A DNA stretch of 64,000 bases from an uncultured Pseudoteredinibacter sp. (lineage in GTDB: Bacteria > Pseudomonadota > Gammaproteobacteria > Pseudomonadales > Cellvibrionaceae), in assembly GCF_947502065.1 (NCBI RefSeq), contig NZ_CANMYE010000003.1, positions 62,001-126,000 of the forward strand, in the 5' to 3' direction. The position numbers and the translations under genes are program-made. Each line of letters starts with the position of its first letter. The stretch's first letter is position 1. Under the pieces are notes generated by a model, which saw only the letters and a program-made list of their open reading frames with translations, made no database searches and was not told the DNA's origin. Shown here piece after piece: positions 20,561 to 32,477 of the stretch.

Positions 20561-21895
20561 TCAGCGCAAACAATCAGCAATATTAAAAGCAAGCTCCAAT
20601 ACCTGCTGAGCATTTAGGCGTGGATCACACTGGGAGCGATAGCAGTTTTCAAGATCTGCTTCGCTAACATGGTAGCTTCCACCAAGGCACTCCGTAACAT
20701 GTGCTCCTGTCATCTCCAAATGCACACCGCCTGGATGTTGCCCCTCAGCTTCAAGCACCTGAAAGAAATTTTGAATTTCTTTCAAAATCTCATCGAATGA
20801 GCGGGTTTTAAAACCATTTCCAGAGGTTACCGTATTGCCGTGCATAGGATCGCTAGACCACACTACTGAGCGTCCTTCACTGGCAACCTTAGCGGCTAAA
20901 GCCGGTAGCTTTTCGGCTATTTTATTTGCCCCCATACGGGTAATTAGAGTTAATCGACCTGCTTCATTTTCAGGATTCAAACGATCAATCAAGCGAATCA
21001 AATCGTCGCCATCGACGCTTGGACCAACCTTAACGCCAATAGGATTTTGAATGCCCCGCATGTACTCAATATGGGCGCCATCGAGTTGGCGTGTCCGCTC
21101 ACCAATCCAAAGCATATGGGCAGCACAGTTGTACCACTGCCCGCTGAAGCTGTCTTGTCGTGTTAAGGCCTGCTCATAATTAAGCAATAAAGCCTCATGG
21201 GAGGTATATAGATCGGTTCTGGCTAAGGCTGGATGAGTTTCACTGCTGACACCACAAACTTCCATAAAATCCAAGGTGTCCTGAATACGCCCAGCCAATT
21301 CTTGATAGCGAGCACATTGCTCATTGCCTTCAACAAAGTCTAAATTCCAACGGCTAACCTGGTGAAGGTCCGCCATGCCACCTTGCACCATAGAGCGAAG
21401 CAAATTCAAGGTTGCCGTTGATTGGTGATAAGCCTTAAGTAATCGCTCTGGATCTGGCGTTCTAGCGCCTGCGGTAAAATCCGTCGCATTTATGATGTCT
21501 CCGCGATAGCTAGCAAGGCTAACACCGTCACGCTGTTCGGTATCTGAAGACCTTGGTTTAGCAAATTGTCCCGCGATGCGCCCTACTTTCACCACCGGCT
21601 TTCGTCCGGCATAGGTAAGTACAATCGCCATCTGCAATATGACTTTCAGAGTATCGCGGATTTGATTTGCAGAAAAATCCCGGAACGACTCTGCACAGTC
21701 GCCACCTTGCAGCAAAAAAGCCTTTCCATTGGCAACATCAGCTAATTGCTGCTTTAGACGCTCAGACTCCTTTGCAAACACCAAAGGCGGTTGCTGAGCT
21801 ATTTGCTCTAGCACCGCTTTGTGAGCGTCAAGATCAGGGTATGTGGGTTGTTGCAGGATTGGGAATTGCTGCCAACTATTGGGGGACCAATTCAT
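20561..21895 (-). CDS. Class II 3-deoxy-7-phosphoheptulonate (DAHP) synthase
   Basis: This enzyme condenses phosphoenolpyruvate and erythrose 4-phosphate, the first step of the shikimate pathway. The 444-residue length, [11 protein letters not shown] near residue 60, and downstream blocks such as [11 protein letters not shown] and SDPMHGNTV are diagnostic of the plant/mycobacterial type II family, which is unrelated in sequence to AroF/G/H. The ATG start is followed directly by MNWSPNSW, as usual in this group. It is unlinked to the tyrA-aroA/pheA block at 47-50 kb, and I see no leader-peptide attenuator. Confidence 0.96.
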   Translation of the reverse strand: MNWSPNSWQQFPILQQPTYPDLDAHKAVLEQIAQQPPLVFAKESERLKQQLADVANGKAFLLQGGDCAESFRDFSANQIRDTLKVILQMAIVLTYAGRKPVVKVGRIAGQFAKPRSSDTEQRDGVSLASYRGDIINATDFTAGARTPDPERLLKAYHQSTATLNLLRSMVQGGMADLHQVSRWNLDFVEGNEQCARYQELAGRIQDTLDFMEVCGVSSETHPALARTDLYTSHEALLLNYEQALTRQDSFSGQWYNCAAHMLWIGERTRQLDGAHIEYMRGIQNPIGVKVGPSVDGDDLIRLIDRLNPENEAGRLTLITRMGANKIAEKLPALAAKVASEGRSVVWSSDPMHGNTVTSGNGFKTRSFDEILKEIQNFFQVLEAEGQHPGGVHLEMTGAHVTECLGGSYHVSEADLENCYRSQCDPRLNAQQVLELAFNIADCLR

Positions 21896-22020
21896 GAATG
21901 GGGTTCCAGCTAATCAAATAAACAAAGGCTGGGATTGTACCGCATTCACAGAGACTGCAAAGCGCTATTTAATTTACTTATAAACTGTCTCTACATCACG
22001 TCGCTACAACAGCTTAAAAA

Positions 22021-22368
22021 CTATTTCTGATTTTCACAGACAGTATCAATTGCACAAGTAATTACGGTGACATTCTGATAGCCCAAGCGCTTTAATTGCT
22101 CAGCGGCAAGAGTCGCACGTGCGCCTGAAGCACAATGAATGTAGATAGTCTGAGCTGGGTCTGGGTGGCTAGCGGATAGTTTCATTTCCAGTACCCCTCT
22201 AGGAATATGCACCGAATTAGGTGCTGGCTTATCGGCTACCTCAGCCGCCTCGCGCACATCGATAACAATTCCATCATTGGTACTTTGCTCAGCGAAAGCA
22301 TCTTCTGCACTAAGACAGCGTAGCTCTTGTCTAGCCTCACTGATTAATTCGGGTATTGAGCGCAACAT
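22021..22368 (-). CDS. Rhodanese-like sulfurtransferase domain protein
   Basis: About 115 residues, a single rhodanese domain with the active-site loop HCASGARA, where the cysteine would carry the persulfide, and DVREAAEVADKP in the substrate-side region. It is cytosolic, with no signal peptide. I choose ATG 22368 because AGGA lies seven bases before it; the longer frame begins ten codons upstream without one. The sulfur acceptor is unknown. It is downstream of the binding-protein gene and the two may be co-transcribed. Confidence 0.85.
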   Translation of the reverse strand: MLRSIPELISEARQELRCLSAEDAFAEQSTNDGIVIDVREAAEVADKPAPNSVHIPRGVLEMKLSASHPDPAQTIYIHCASGARATLAAEQLKRLGYQNVTVITCAIDTVCENQK

Positions 22369-22432
22369 AGGGATTCCTGAAGTACAGCCATAAAACACAA
22401 TATTAGCTTATACTTATATTAAATCAAAGTGC

Positions 22433-23446
22433 TTAATGGCAATCTTCTGCCGGAAAAGCTGTGATTTGCTGAATCAAAGCTCTGGGCGCCCACCAACATA
22501 GGTTATGAAAATTTGGCTCACTCTCAAGGAACGGGTTTTTTAACACAAATAATTTAGGCTGCTTCTTTTCAAGCCAGTCGATTTCTTCTTGGAAGTGCTT
22601 TTTAAACAGGCTTCTCATGCGGCCATCTTGCATGGCACGAAAAAAGCCATAATTGATGCGCTCCATTATCCATTGATAGTCCTTATGCATATAAAGGTAG
22701 ATGGGATATGGGTAGTACCAAGCATATTCTTCAAACACTTGAATATCAGGAAAACGGCTTTGCCAGTATTGCTCTTCTATAAAAATTTGATTTAAGCCCC
22801 GTGGAATAGCATCAAATCGATCAGCTTCCAACATAGGAAATAAATTACTGTAATGAGGTGTACCAACCAAAGTTAAGTCATTCGCTTGCAATACCGAGTA
22901 ATCCCGCCAATGCTGACCAAAACCAATACGTAACTTTGTCCGCATTTGCTCAATAGATTGAATGCCTGAAAGCTTTTCTAGATTTTGCTTATGGCTTAAC
23001 AACATTCGAAACCCCATCAAGCCCGCCACTAAATGACTTTCTGTGCGTATAAGCTCAGGAAGTTGAAACTGGCGATGTTCAGACAGCGTGGCAAACATCG
23101 GGAATTGCCCATTGCGCATAATAGAAACAGCACGTTGCTGAGTCAGGGGGCGAGTCCATGGTTGTAAACGCAGGGAAGGTTTTTGTTGAGCTGTATAACT
23201 TAAGATCAACTCCATAGCTTCAGTTCGAAAACGATGGCGAACATGGGTTTGAAAATACCAAAGATCGACAGCGACCGTTTGGGAGACTTCGCTCGAAGCA
23301 CTAGTATGGGCGTGAAGGTGTTTAGAATTAAATAGGAAGAAAACAGCGATACACGCAAGTACGGATACAAAACGAGGATTTCGAGTGAGAGAAAGTTGCC
23401 TGAACAATGTGATATTCCTCAAGGTTATAGACAGCCCGGCGTCCAT
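22433..23446 (-). CDS. Periplasmic substrate-binding protein (family 3-like)
   Basis: The 337-residue protein has a long basic N-terminus and a hydrophobic signal around residues 27-45. The rest shows the spacing of amino-acid-type periplasmic binding proteins (PWTRPLTQQRA, RIGFGQHW, DAIPRG). No permease or ATPase gene is adjacent, so it may not serve an ABC importer; many such orphans are sensory or of unknown role. The first ATG gives an unusually long n-region and an internal start is possible. Confidence 0.7.
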   Translation of the reverse strand: MDAGLSITLRNITLFRQLSLTRNPRFVSVLACIAVFFLFNSKHLHAHTSASSEVSQTVAVDLWYFQTHVRHRFRTEAMELILSYTAQQKPSLRLQPWTRPLTQQRAVSIMRNGQFPMFATLSEHRQFQLPELIRTESHLVAGLMGFRMLLSHKQNLEKLSGIQSIEQMRTKLRIGFGQHWRDYSVLQANDLTLVGTPHYSNLFPMLEADRFDAIPRGLNQIFIEEQYWQSRFPDIQVFEEYAWYYPYPIYLYMHKDYQWIMERINYGFFRAMQDGRMRSLFKKHFQEEIDWLEKKQPKLFVLKNPFLESEPNFHNLCWWAPRALIQQITAFPAEDCH

Positions 23447-23529
23447 ACATCAAGGCAATATTCTATAGCTAGCGTGCTACACAAACCAGAGTTTGTTCCA
23501 AAGCTCTCTAACTTGTAAAGCAAAAACAA

Positions 23530-23554
23530 AAAAGGCGGGCTATGCCCGCCTTTT
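23530..23554 (-). terminator. Terminator of the sucCD genes
   Basis: The perfect stem AAAAGGCGGGC / GCCCGCCTTTT closes on a 3-base loop. On the minus strand it is followed by a T-rich tract, 16 bases beyond the sucD stop. Confidence 0.92.
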
Positions 23555-23570
23555 CAAGCAATAAAAGTGC

Positions 23571-24443
23571 TTACCAACCGGTAATTTCTTTCAATGCTTC
23601 ACCGATATCCGCCAAAGAACGAACGGTTTTAACACCCGCGTCCTGTAGAGCAGCGAACTTCTCATCAGCCGTACCTTGGCCACCAGAAATGATCGCACCG
23701 GCGTGACCCATACGCTTACCTGGAGGCGCAGTAACACCTGCGATGTAAGATACAACAGGCTTAGTAACATTGGCCTTGATGTAAGCAGCAGCTTCTTCTT
23801 CTGCAGTACCACCAATTTCACCAATCATCACAATCGCTTCGGTCTTATCATCGTTTTGGAACATTTCCAAAATGTCGATGAAGTTAGAACCTGGGATTGG
23901 GTCACCACCGATACCAACACAGGTAGACTGGCCGTAACCAAAGTCAGTTGTTTGCTTAACGGCTTCATAAGTCAAAGTACCAGAGCGAGATACGATACCC
24001 ACTTTACCAGGCAAGTGAATGTGACCTGGCATAATACCAATCTTACATTCACCTGGGGTGATAACACCTGGGCAGTTAGGGCCGATCAAACGTACGCCCA
24101 ACTCGTCACACTTAACTTTAGCGTCAAGCATGTCTAGAGTAGGAATACCTTCAGTGATACATACGATCAACTTAACGCCAGAGTGAGCTGCTTCCAAGAT
24201 AGAATCTTTACAGAATGGCGCAGGTACGTAGATTACAGAGGCATCAGCACCAGTAGCTTCAACCGCTTCACGCATGGTGTTAAATACCGGTAGACCAAGG
24301 TGAGTCGTGCCACCTTTACCTGGGGTTACACCACCAACCATGTTTGTGCCGTACTCAATCGCTTGCTCAGAGTGGAAAGTACCCTGGGAACCGGTGAAAC
24401 CTTGACACAAAACTTTAGTGTTCTTGTCGATTAATACGCTCAT
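23571..24443 (-). CDS. sucD: Succinyl-CoA ligase (ADP-forming) subunit alpha
   Basis: The alpha subunit of the enzyme that converts succinyl-CoA and ADP to succinate, CoA and ATP in the TCA cycle. It has 290 residues. The CoA-binding Rossmann part begins with [14 protein letters not shown]. The phosphorylated histidine is in KRMGHAGAI near residue 246, and SRSGTLTYE is intact. It starts on the base next to the sucC stop, a tightly coupled pair, and ends at a strong terminator. Confidence 0.98.
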   Translation of the reverse strand: MSVLIDKNTKVLCQGFTGSQGTFHSEQAIEYGTNMVGGVTPGKGGTTHLGLPVFNTMREAVEATGADASVIYVPAPFCKDSILEAAHSGVKLIVCITEGIPTLDMLDAKVKCDELGVRLIGPNCPGVITPGECKIGIMPGHIHLPGKVGIVSRSGTLTYEAVKQTTDFGYGQSTCVGIGGDPIPGSNFIDILEMFQNDDKTEAIVMIGEIGGTAEEEAAAYIKANVTKPVVSYIAGVTAPPGKRMGHAGAIISGGQGTADEKFAALQDAGVKTVRSLADIGEALKEITGW

Positions 24444-25610
24444 TTATTTGCCCTCCGCAGCTTTTACAACCTGCTGAGCAGCATCGGTCAAGCTAGTTGC
24501 CGCAATGATGTTCAAACCGCTGTCGGCTAGAACTTTAGCGCCTAGCTCAGCGTTGTTACCTTCTAGACGTACAACCACAGGAACTTTTACGCCTACTTCT
24601 TCAACTGCACCGATTACACCTTCAGCAATCAAGTCACAGCGCACGATACCACCGAAGATGTTGATCAAAACAGCTTCAACACTTTCGTCAGACAAGATGA
24701 TCTTGAACGCTTCAACAACACGCTCTTTAGTCGCGCCGCCACCTACGTCAAGGAAGTTTGCCGGTGCACCACCGTGCAATTTAACAATGTCCATGGTACC
24801 CATGGCCAAGCCAGCACCGTTCACCATGCAACCAATGTTACCGTCTAGTGCAACGTAGTTTAGCTCCCACTTAGCCGCATGCGCTTCGCGCTCGTCTTCT
24901 TGAGTAGGATCGTGCATTTCTTTGATCTTAGGCTGACGGTACAAAGCGTTAGAATCGATGTTGATCTTACCGTCTAAGCAGTGCAAGTTACCCTGATCAG
25001 TGATTACTAGAGGGTTAATCTCAAGCAATGCGAAATCGTGGTCTTGGAACATCTGCGCCAAGCCTAAGAAAATCTTAGTGAACTGCTTGATTTGATCGCC
25101 TTGTAAACCCAACTGGAACGCCAAGTCACGAGCCTGGTATGGCTGTGCGCCTACCAATGGATCAATCTCAGCCTTCAAGATTTTCTCTGGAGTTTCTTCA
25201 GCAACTTTTTCAATCTCTACACCACCTTCGGTGGAGGCCATGAAAACAATGCGACGAGTAGAACGGTCTACTACTGCACCCAGGTACAATTCCTGGTCAA
25301 TATCGGTGCAGGATTCAACCAAAATACGGCTAACAGGCTGACCATTTTCGTCTGTCTGGTAAGTTACCAGGTTGTTGCCTAACCACTGTTTGGCAAACTC
25401 TTCGATTTCCGCTTTGTTATCAACCAGCTTAACACCGCCAGCTTTACCACGGCCACCTGCGTGTACCTGAGCTTTAACTACCCACTTATCACCACCGATA
25501 ATAGCGGCAGCGCCTGCGGCTTCAGCTGGTGTCTCTGCAGCGACACCTTTGGAAACCGGCAAACCGTATTCGGCAAACAATTGTTTGGCCTGATACTCAT
25601 GCAAATTCAT
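24444..25610 (-). CDS. sucC: Succinyl-CoA ligase subunit beta
   Basis: The 388-residue beta subunit carries the N-terminal ATP-grasp domain ([29 protein letters not shown]) and the C-terminal CoA-ligase domain ([22 protein letters not shown]). It pairs with SucD to make the TCA-cycle succinyl-CoA ligase. The length is standard. It is separated from lpd by 264 bases that contain a 28-bp palindrome, so sucCD may be controlled apart from the genes upstream. Confidence 0.98.
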   Translation of the reverse strand: MNLHEYQAKQLFAEYGLPVSKGVAAETPAEAAGAAAIIGGDKWVVKAQVHAGGRGKAGGVKLVDNKAEIEEFAKQWLGNNLVTYQTDENGQPVSRILVESCTDIDQELYLGAVVDRSTRRIVFMASTEGGVEIEKVAEETPEKILKAEIDPLVGAQPYQARDLAFQLGLQGDQIKQFTKIFLGLAQMFQDHDFALLEINPLVITDQGNLHCLDGKINIDSNALYRQPKIKEMHDPTQEDEREAHAAKWELNYVALDGNIGCMVNGAGLAMGTMDIVKLHGGAPANFLDVGGGATKERVVEAFKIILSDESVEAVLINIFGGIVRCDLIAEGVIGAVEEVGVKVPVVVRLEGNNAELGAKVLADSGLNIIAATSLTDAAQQVVKAAEGK

Positions 25611-25874
25611 GATGCTTTTCCGTTAATTGATCCAATGCTGCGAACAGCATATTTCTGTTTATTTACGCCTATGCATTATTGCCTAGAACGTCCTAATTAA
25701 ATGCCACATTCGAGCGATTGCTGCTGTCTTTTCGTAAACAGAACCGCCTAGCTATTCCCGCCAAGTTCGAACACGGCCGGGGACAAACCCCTCAATTCCT
25801 TTTGTTTTGTTGTTATTCCTTTTGCCCGTTAAATCAAGTGCACTTAATTTAACGAGCTAATTCCTGCGTCTATA
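25611..25874 (-). other. lpd-sucC intergenic region
   Basis: A 264-base gap inside an otherwise compact cluster. It contains the palindrome at 25827-25854 just after the lpd stop and otherwise AT-rich sequence. It may hold a separate sucCD promoter, which I cannot place. Confidence 0.5.
25827..25854. repeat. 28-bp near-perfect palindrome between lpd and sucC
   Basis: The arms CGTTAAAT and ATTTAACG enclose AAGTG/CACTT, so 26 of 28 positions pair. There is no T tract after it on the lpd strand. It could be an operator, an RNA-processing hairpin or a weak terminator. Confidence 0.6.
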
Positions 25875-27341
<1,467 letters not shown>

Positions 27342-27355
27342 CTAAATATGAAAAA

Positions 27356-27389
27356 GCCCAGTGCGAGGCTTTGCCTGCTTACACTGGGC
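27356..27389 (-). terminator. Terminator-like hairpin between sucB and lpd
   Basis: GCCCAGTG and CACTGGGC pair perfectly, with an inner AGGC-AAA-GCCT stem, and are followed on the minus strand by TTTTTC. It sits 20 bases after the sucB stop. It would lower or separate lpd-sucCD expression from sucAB. Confidence 0.8.
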
Positions 27390-27408
27390 AAGAGTGTTTA
27401 CAATCAGA

Positions 27409-28623
27409 TTACAGTTCTAACAAGATACGCGCTGGGTCTTCCAGCATGTCCTTGATGGCCACCAAAAACTGAACCGCATCTTTACCATCAACCAAGCGGT
27501 GATCGTAAGACAGCGCCAAGTACATCATTGGCAGAATTTTTACTTCACCATTAACCGCCATAGGACGCTCTTGAATTTTGTGCATACCCAAGATTGCTGT
27601 TTGTGGTGGGTTAATGATTGGAGTCGACATCAAAGAACCGAACACACCACCATTGGTGATAGAGAAGGTTCCGCCAGTCATTTCGTCCATGGTTAGCTTG
27701 CCTTCGCGAGCGCGCAAACCGAAATCGCGAATCGTGTTTTCTACTTCAGCTAGGCTCATGTGCTCAGCATTACGCAATACCGGCACAACCAAACCTTTAT
27801 CAGTTGAAACCGCAACGCTCACATCTTGGTAACCGTGGTAAACCACATCATCACCATCGATTGAAGCGTTAACCGCTGGGTAGCGACGCAAAGCTTCAGT
27901 GGCAGCTTTCACAAAGAAGCCCATAAAGCCAAGACGCGTACCATTGTGGCTCTTTTCAAACATATCTTTGTACTTAGAGCGCAAAGCCATCACTGGCGCC
28001 ATGTTCACCTCGTTAAAGGTGGTCAGCATGGCGGTGCCCTGAGTGGTTTCCATCAAACGCTCAGCAATACGCTTACGCATACGCGTCATTGGTACACGCT
28101 TCTCGATACGCTCACCGGCGGGTAAGTTAATCGCAGCAGCAGGAGCGGCTGCCGCTTTCGCAGCTGGGGCTGGAGCAGCGGCCGGTGCTGCAGCTGGGGC
28201 AGCACTGTGGTTAGCTACATCTTCTTTAGTGATGCGACCATCTTTACCCGTACCTTTTACAGTAGCCAGGTCGATACCTTTTTCATCAGCTAACTTGCGC
28301 GCTGATGGGCTAGCAATGGCATCACCATCACTGCTTTCTTCAGCAGCTGCAGGAGCAGCAGCGGCCGCCGGTGCTTCGGCAACCGCGCCAGCTTCAATAA
28401 TCGCCAGCACATCTTCAGAAACAACTGTGTCGCCTTCGGCTTTCATGATTTCTTTTAAAACACCATCAACCGGAGACACCACTTCTTGGGTCACTTTATC
28501 GGTTTCAATATCAACGATGGGCTCATCACGAGCAACTGCTTCACCAGGCTGTTTGTGCCAAGTTGCCACTTCACCGTCTTGGACAGACTCTGGAAACGTA
28601 GGAGTTTTAATTTCAATAGTCAT
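27409..28623 (-). CDS. sucB: 2-Oxoglutarate dehydrogenase E2 (dihydrolipoyl succinyltransferase)
   Basis: About 404 residues. The lipoyl domain has the modified lysine in ETDKV (Lys43). Ala/Pro-rich linkers flank the E1/E3-binding domain ([23 protein letters not shown]). The catalytic domain ends with [13 protein letters not shown]. It forms the core of the complex and transfers succinyl groups to CoA. I use ATG 28623, since the conserved [14 protein letters not shown] begins there; the 16 codons before it look untranslated. It lies 83 bases after sucA. Confidence 0.97.
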   Translation of the reverse strand: MTIEIKTPTFPESVQDGEVATWHKQPGEAVARDEPIVDIETDKVTQEVVSPVDGVLKEIMKAEGDTVVSEDVLAIIEAGAVAEAPAAAAAPAAAEESSDGDAIASPSARKLADEKGIDLATVKGTGKDGRITKEDVANHSAAPAAAPAAAPAPAAKAAAAPAAAINLPAGERIEKRVPMTRMRKRIAERLMETTQGTAMLTTFNEVNMAPVMALRSKYKDMFEKSHNGTRLGFMGFFVKAATEALRRYPAVNASIDGDDVVYHGYQDVSVAVSTDKGLVVPVLRNAEHMSLAEVENTIRDFGLRAREGKLTMDEMTGGTFSITNGGVFGSLMSTPIINPPQTAILGMHKIQERPMAVNGEVKILPMMYLALSYDHRLVDGKDAVQFLVAIKDMLEDPARILLEL

Positions 28624-28706
28624 TGTGTCGTTTTTCCTTCTAAGCCAGGGCCCCTGCCCTGGCGCGGTCAATATCTGGGTTACTAATTAAATTTTTAATC
28701 CGAGTG

Positions 28707-31547
28707 TTATTTATCGAGGTTAAGCGCTTCGTCAATAAAGCGATTTTGCTCTTCAATGTGCTGGGACATATAGCCCGCTGCTGGCGCCGCTGACGCTGGA
28801 CGACCCGCAAAGCTCAATGGCAAGCTTGCATTAACCTGTTCGATAATTCGGCGGAAATGATGCTGACTACTGTACCAAGCACCCTGATTCTTAGGCTCTT
28901 CCTGACACCAAATCACTTCCTCTAAGTTCGGATAATTGGCCAATTCGTTTTTCAACTCTTCATCTGGGAACGGATATAACTGCTCCAAGCGAACCAGAGC
29001 CACATCTTCTTGACCGCGCTCCATACGTGCTTCCAACAAGTGGTAATAAACCTTACCGGAACACAATACTACGCGCTTAATCTTAGATTTATCTTCAAGA
29101 TTATCGCCAATCACATTCTGGAATTGGCCTTCGGCCAACTCTTCCAAACTGGACGTCGCTAATTTGTGACGCAGAATCCACTTAGGCGACATCACCACCA
29201 GCGGACGACGCATTGGTCGAATCGCCTGGCGACGTAACATGTGGAATACCTGCGCCGGTGTGGTTGGGATACACACTTGAATATTGTGCTGAGCACATAG
29301 TTGCAAATAACGCTCCAAACGTGCTGATGAGTGCTCTGGCCCCTGACCTTCATAACCGTGCGGCAACAGCATAGTTAGACCACATAGGCGGCCCCACTTT
29401 TGCTCACCCGAGGTAATAAATTGATCGATCACAACCTGAGCACCGTTGGCAAAATCACCAAACTGCGCTTCCCAAATCACCAAACCTTTCGGGCTGGTGG
29501 TGGCATAACCATACTCAAATGCCAGCACAGCTTCTTCTGAAAGATATGAATCGTACAATTCAAAAGGAGGCTGATCAGCGTATAAGTTTTCTAAAGGAAG
29601 ATAAGTTTCTGCATCTTTCTGATTATGAACCACCGCATGGCGGTGGGAGAAAGTGCCTCGACCTACATCTTGACCCGTAATTCGAATCGGGAACCCCTGC
29701 TCTAGCAAAGTTGCATACGCTAGGGTTTCACCCATGCCCCAGTTGATAGAAAGAGCACCTTGGGCCATCTTGCTGCGGTCTTCGTAAATTTTATTTACTT
29801 GACGCTGAACTTGAATGCCATCAGGAACATGAGCAATTTTATTGGCCACTTCCTGCAGTTCTTTCATGTCATAGCCGGTGTTGCCATCAGTTTGCCAGTT
29901 GTGGCCAATGTATGGACTCCAGTCAACAAACATCGAAGAATCTGGCTCGCTAACTAAGCCGTGTGCCACATGCTCACCGCGATCAAGACGTGCACGATAC
30001 TCATTCGACATATCGTCAGCTTCGGCCTGACTCATAACACCTTCAGCAACCAGCTGATCGGCGTAAATAGTACGGGTCGACTTGTGCTTACGAATCACCT
30101 GGTACATTAGCGGCTGAGTTGCTGATGGCTCATCGGTTTCATTGTGACCACGACGGCGGTAACAAACCAAATCGATCACTACGTCTTTGTGAAATTCGTT
30201 ACGGTAGTCAGCCGCTAGCTGCGTCACAAATGCAACGGCCTCTGGATCATCACCATTGACGTGCAAGATCGGACACTCGATCATCTTCGCAACATCAGTA
30301 CAGTACTCAGTAGAGCGCGAATCCTCACGTTTACTGGTGGTAAAGCCAACCTGGTTATTCAGTACAATATGAATAGTACCGCCAGTGCCATAGGCGCGGG
30401 TTTGTGACATCTGGAAAGTTTCCATGACCACACCCTGACCTGCGAATGCCGCATCACCGTGAACAACGATAGGCACCACGGTGTTACCTTCGTTATCATC
30501 GCGTCGATCTTGGCGAGCTCTTACCGAACCCTCAACCACTGGCGAAGCAATTTCCAAATGAGACGGGTTAAAGGCCATGGCCAAGTGTACTTCGCCACCT
30601 GGAGTCATCACGTTCGAAGAGAAACCCTGGTGATATTTCACATCACCGGAGCTATCGGACAGCAAACGCTTACCTTCAAACTCTTCGAAAAGCTCGGATG
30701 GGTTCTTACCTAAAACATTAACCAAGGTATTCAAACGACCACGGTGAGCCATACCCAGTACAATTTCTTTTGCACCGAAATGACCACAACGTTTAATGGT
30801 ACCATCCAAAATAGGAATTAAGCTTTCCGCACCTTCTAGACCAAAGCGCTTGGTACCGGGATACTTAGAATCCAAGTGACGCTCAAGCCCTTCAGCTGCG
30901 GTTAAACGCTCTAAAACTTCTTTCTTGATTTGCTCACTGAATACCGGCTTTGAACGTACGCTTTCTAAGCGCTGTTGGAGCCACTGCTTTTCCGCAAAAT
31001 CAGTGATGTGCATAATTTCTGGGCCAACTGAGCCACAGTAAGTCTGCTCAAGAGAATCGACAATCTCTTTTAGCGTGCACTCATCTTTGCCTATAAACAG
31101 ATTACCCGTTTGGAAAACAGTATCTAAATCGGCAGGCGTTAAGCCGTGAAAGCCTAAAGCAAGATCAGGCACCTCATCACGAATCATAATCCCTAGGGGA
31201 TCTAGCTTCGCCTTCTTGTGGCCGCGAAAACGATAAGAGCTAATCAGCTGAACCACACTAATCTGCTTAGTTTCGTGTTCGATATCCACACCACCGGAGC
31301 CTGGCGCGGCCAGTGGGCGTGCACGATTTTTACCCAGCAATTCAAAGTGCTGACGAATCGTAGAGTGAGGGGTATCCTGAGTTACAACGCCATTAACTCG
31401 AGGCAGTTGGTCAAAATAACTGCGCCACTCTTCCGGCACAGCATTTGGATCGTGTAAATATGTATCGTAGAGTTCCTCTACATAGGCCGCATTGCCCCCA
31501 GAAATATGGGAGGTGCTCCACAGTAGCTCCATGATGCTTTCTTGCAT
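28707..31547 (-). CDS. sucA: 2-Oxoglutarate dehydrogenase E1 component
   Basis: The 946-residue thiamine-diphosphate enzyme decarboxylates 2-oxoglutarate in the TCA cycle. LWSTSHISGGNAAYVEELY at the N-terminus, KRFGLEGAESLIPIL, GMAHRGRLNTLVNV, and HGDAAFAGQG with the cofactor-binding GDxAF are standard SucA blocks. The length is typical. The ribosome site AAAGGTGGG lies just before ATG 31547 and can pair with CCCC-TTTT upstream (separate entry). A 977-base gene-free stretch separates it from sdhB. Confidence 0.98.
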   Translation of the reverse strand: MQESIMELLWSTSHISGGNAAYVEELYDTYLHDPNAVPEEWRSYFDQLPRVNGVVTQDTPHSTIRQHFELLGKNRARPLAAPGSGGVDIEHETKQISVVQLISSYRFRGHKKAKLDPLGIMIRDEVPDLALGFHGLTPADLDTVFQTGNLFIGKDECTLKEIVDSLEQTYCGSVGPEIMHITDFAEKQWLQQRLESVRSKPVFSEQIKKEVLERLTAAEGLERHLDSKYPGTKRFGLEGAESLIPILDGTIKRCGHFGAKEIVLGMAHRGRLNTLVNVLGKNPSELFEEFEGKRLLSDSSGDVKYHQGFSSNVMTPGGEVHLAMAFNPSHLEIASPVVEGSVRARQDRRDDNEGNTVVPIVVHGDAAFAGQGVVMETFQMSQTRAYGTGGTIHIVLNNQVGFTTSKREDSRSTEYCTDVAKMIECPILHVNGDDPEAVAFVTQLAADYRNEFHKDVVIDLVCYRRRGHNETDEPSATQPLMYQVIRKHKSTRTIYADQLVAEGVMSQAEADDMSNEYRARLDRGEHVAHGLVSEPDSSMFVDWSPYIGHNWQTDGNTGYDMKELQEVANKIAHVPDGIQVQRQVNKIYEDRSKMAQGALSINWGMGETLAYATLLEQGFPIRITGQDVGRGTFSHRHAVVHNQKDAETYLPLENLYADQPPFELYDSYLSEEAVLAFEYGYATTSPKGLVIWEAQFGDFANGAQVVIDQFITSGEQKWGRLCGLTMLLPHGYEGQGPEHSSARLERYLQLCAQHNIQVCIPTTPAQVFHMLRRQAIRPMRRPLVVMSPKWILRHKLATSSLEELAEGQFQNVIGDNLEDKSKIKRVVLCSGKVYYHLLEARMERGQEDVALVRLEQLYPFPDEELKNELANYPNLEEVIWCQEEPKNQGAWYSSQHHFRRIIEQVNASLPLSFAGRPASAAPAAGYMSQHIEEQNRFIDEALNLDK

Positions 31548-31552
31548 TTATT

Positions 31553-31588
31553 GCCCACCTTTAAAAGGGGCGTCCCATCTGCACGGGA
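31553..31588 (-). promoter_or_regulatory. Leader hairpins masking the sucA ribosome-binding site
   Basis: On the minus strand TCCC...GGGA (31588-31573) is followed by GCCCC-TTTT-AAAGG-T-GGGC (31571-31553), in which the Shine-Dalgarno AAAGGTGGG is paired. The hairpin ends five bases before the sucA ATG. This arrangement suits translational control; conserved sucA-leader RNA motifs are known in other proteobacteria. Confidence 0.5.
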
Positions 31589-32141
31589 TACAAGATCACT
31601 GATTTCTTCTGATTGTTTACAATCGTCCATCACAGCCATACCACAGCCGCAATGCACCAAGGCGATCAGCACGTCAGTTCTTGCCGTCGCTGATTCGGAA
31701 AACCGAATCGCTGCACGTGTTACCCAAGCCGATAAATCGACCTAATACAGATAGTCTGGGCATAACCCAGATTACCCCTGCTACATACCATTAGCTTTTT
31801 GCTATTCCAAGGTTTGGTCTTGTGGACCTCCCCCTTCATCATTTCTTCCGGTTCTTCCCCGGTGCTGCAAGGCTTGATGAGCCACTACAACATATCGCCC
31901 TGGCTTATTTATCAAACAGCCACAGGCACTTAACTCTATTGGACAGTCGCCGGAGCGATATCCGCCACGCCACTCAAGGCTTGGCTTATTTTTGACTACC
32001 CTGCCCTTGGCTTTCGCCGGTTAGCAGCAGGTGGCTGGGTAGCTGGGTTCCCGCACGTTTTATTAACTCCCTAAGGAGCGAGCTCTTTATTGTTGACGAC
32101 TTTATTGGCGCCTTTTACATCTTGTTGAGCTCTTATCACTC

Positions 32142-32178
32142 GATCCGTGACTACGCTGAAAAGTTTTTTCAACGGATC
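32142..32178. repeat. Nested perfect inverted repeat in the sdhB-sucA gap
   Basis: The outer arms GATCCGT / ACGGATC enclose the inner arms TGAAAA / TTTTCA with a 3-base loop; the inner right arm abuts the outer right arm. Eight unpaired bases sit on one side only. Confidence 0.55.
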
Positions 32179-32442
32179 TTGAGTTTTCTGGTGCCTTTAA
32201 CCTTGCCTTCAGCTCGGTTTAGAGGCCTTTTACCAGAAATCAGCGGTAATTTCGTGCAAAATCGCACTGAAACACTCGCTTATTAATCATTTAGAGCAAT
32301 AGTGTAGAACAAAATCACCACTTCGCCCTATTGGGCCTTAGTCGATAGCCTAAGCTAGCGATCAAAGGCGCGATATTTTAACCCTATTTGGGTGAAAATT
32401 GATAAGACATTGTTGTTTTTTTACAACGATATTCTATCAAAA

Positions 32443-32477
32443 GAAAACCTTGGCAGGCCGAAACCTCCAAGGTTTTC
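32443..32477 (-). terminator. Hairpin downstream of sdhB
   Basis: The perfect 11-bp stem GAAAACCTTGG / CCAAGGTTTTC has a 13-base loop and is followed by CTTTT-like sequence on the minus strand. A second stem (AGCCGCC / GGCGGCT, 32493-32513) lies nearer the sdhB stop. Confidence 0.65.

Noticed and set aside
23676..24137. 153-codon plus-strand frame opposite sucD
   Set aside because: It overlaps a highly conserved core gene, has biased composition (many Thr/Asn) and no start signal.
25750..25800. GTTCGAAC motif resembling a tRNA T-arm
   Set aside because: No acceptor stem, D-arm or anticodon arm can be folded around it.
28043..28690. 215-codon plus-strand frame opposite sucB, rich in Ala
   Set aside because: It mirrors the Ala/Pro linkers of SucB on the other strand, has no ribosome site and shows no domain. 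It is a shadow frame.
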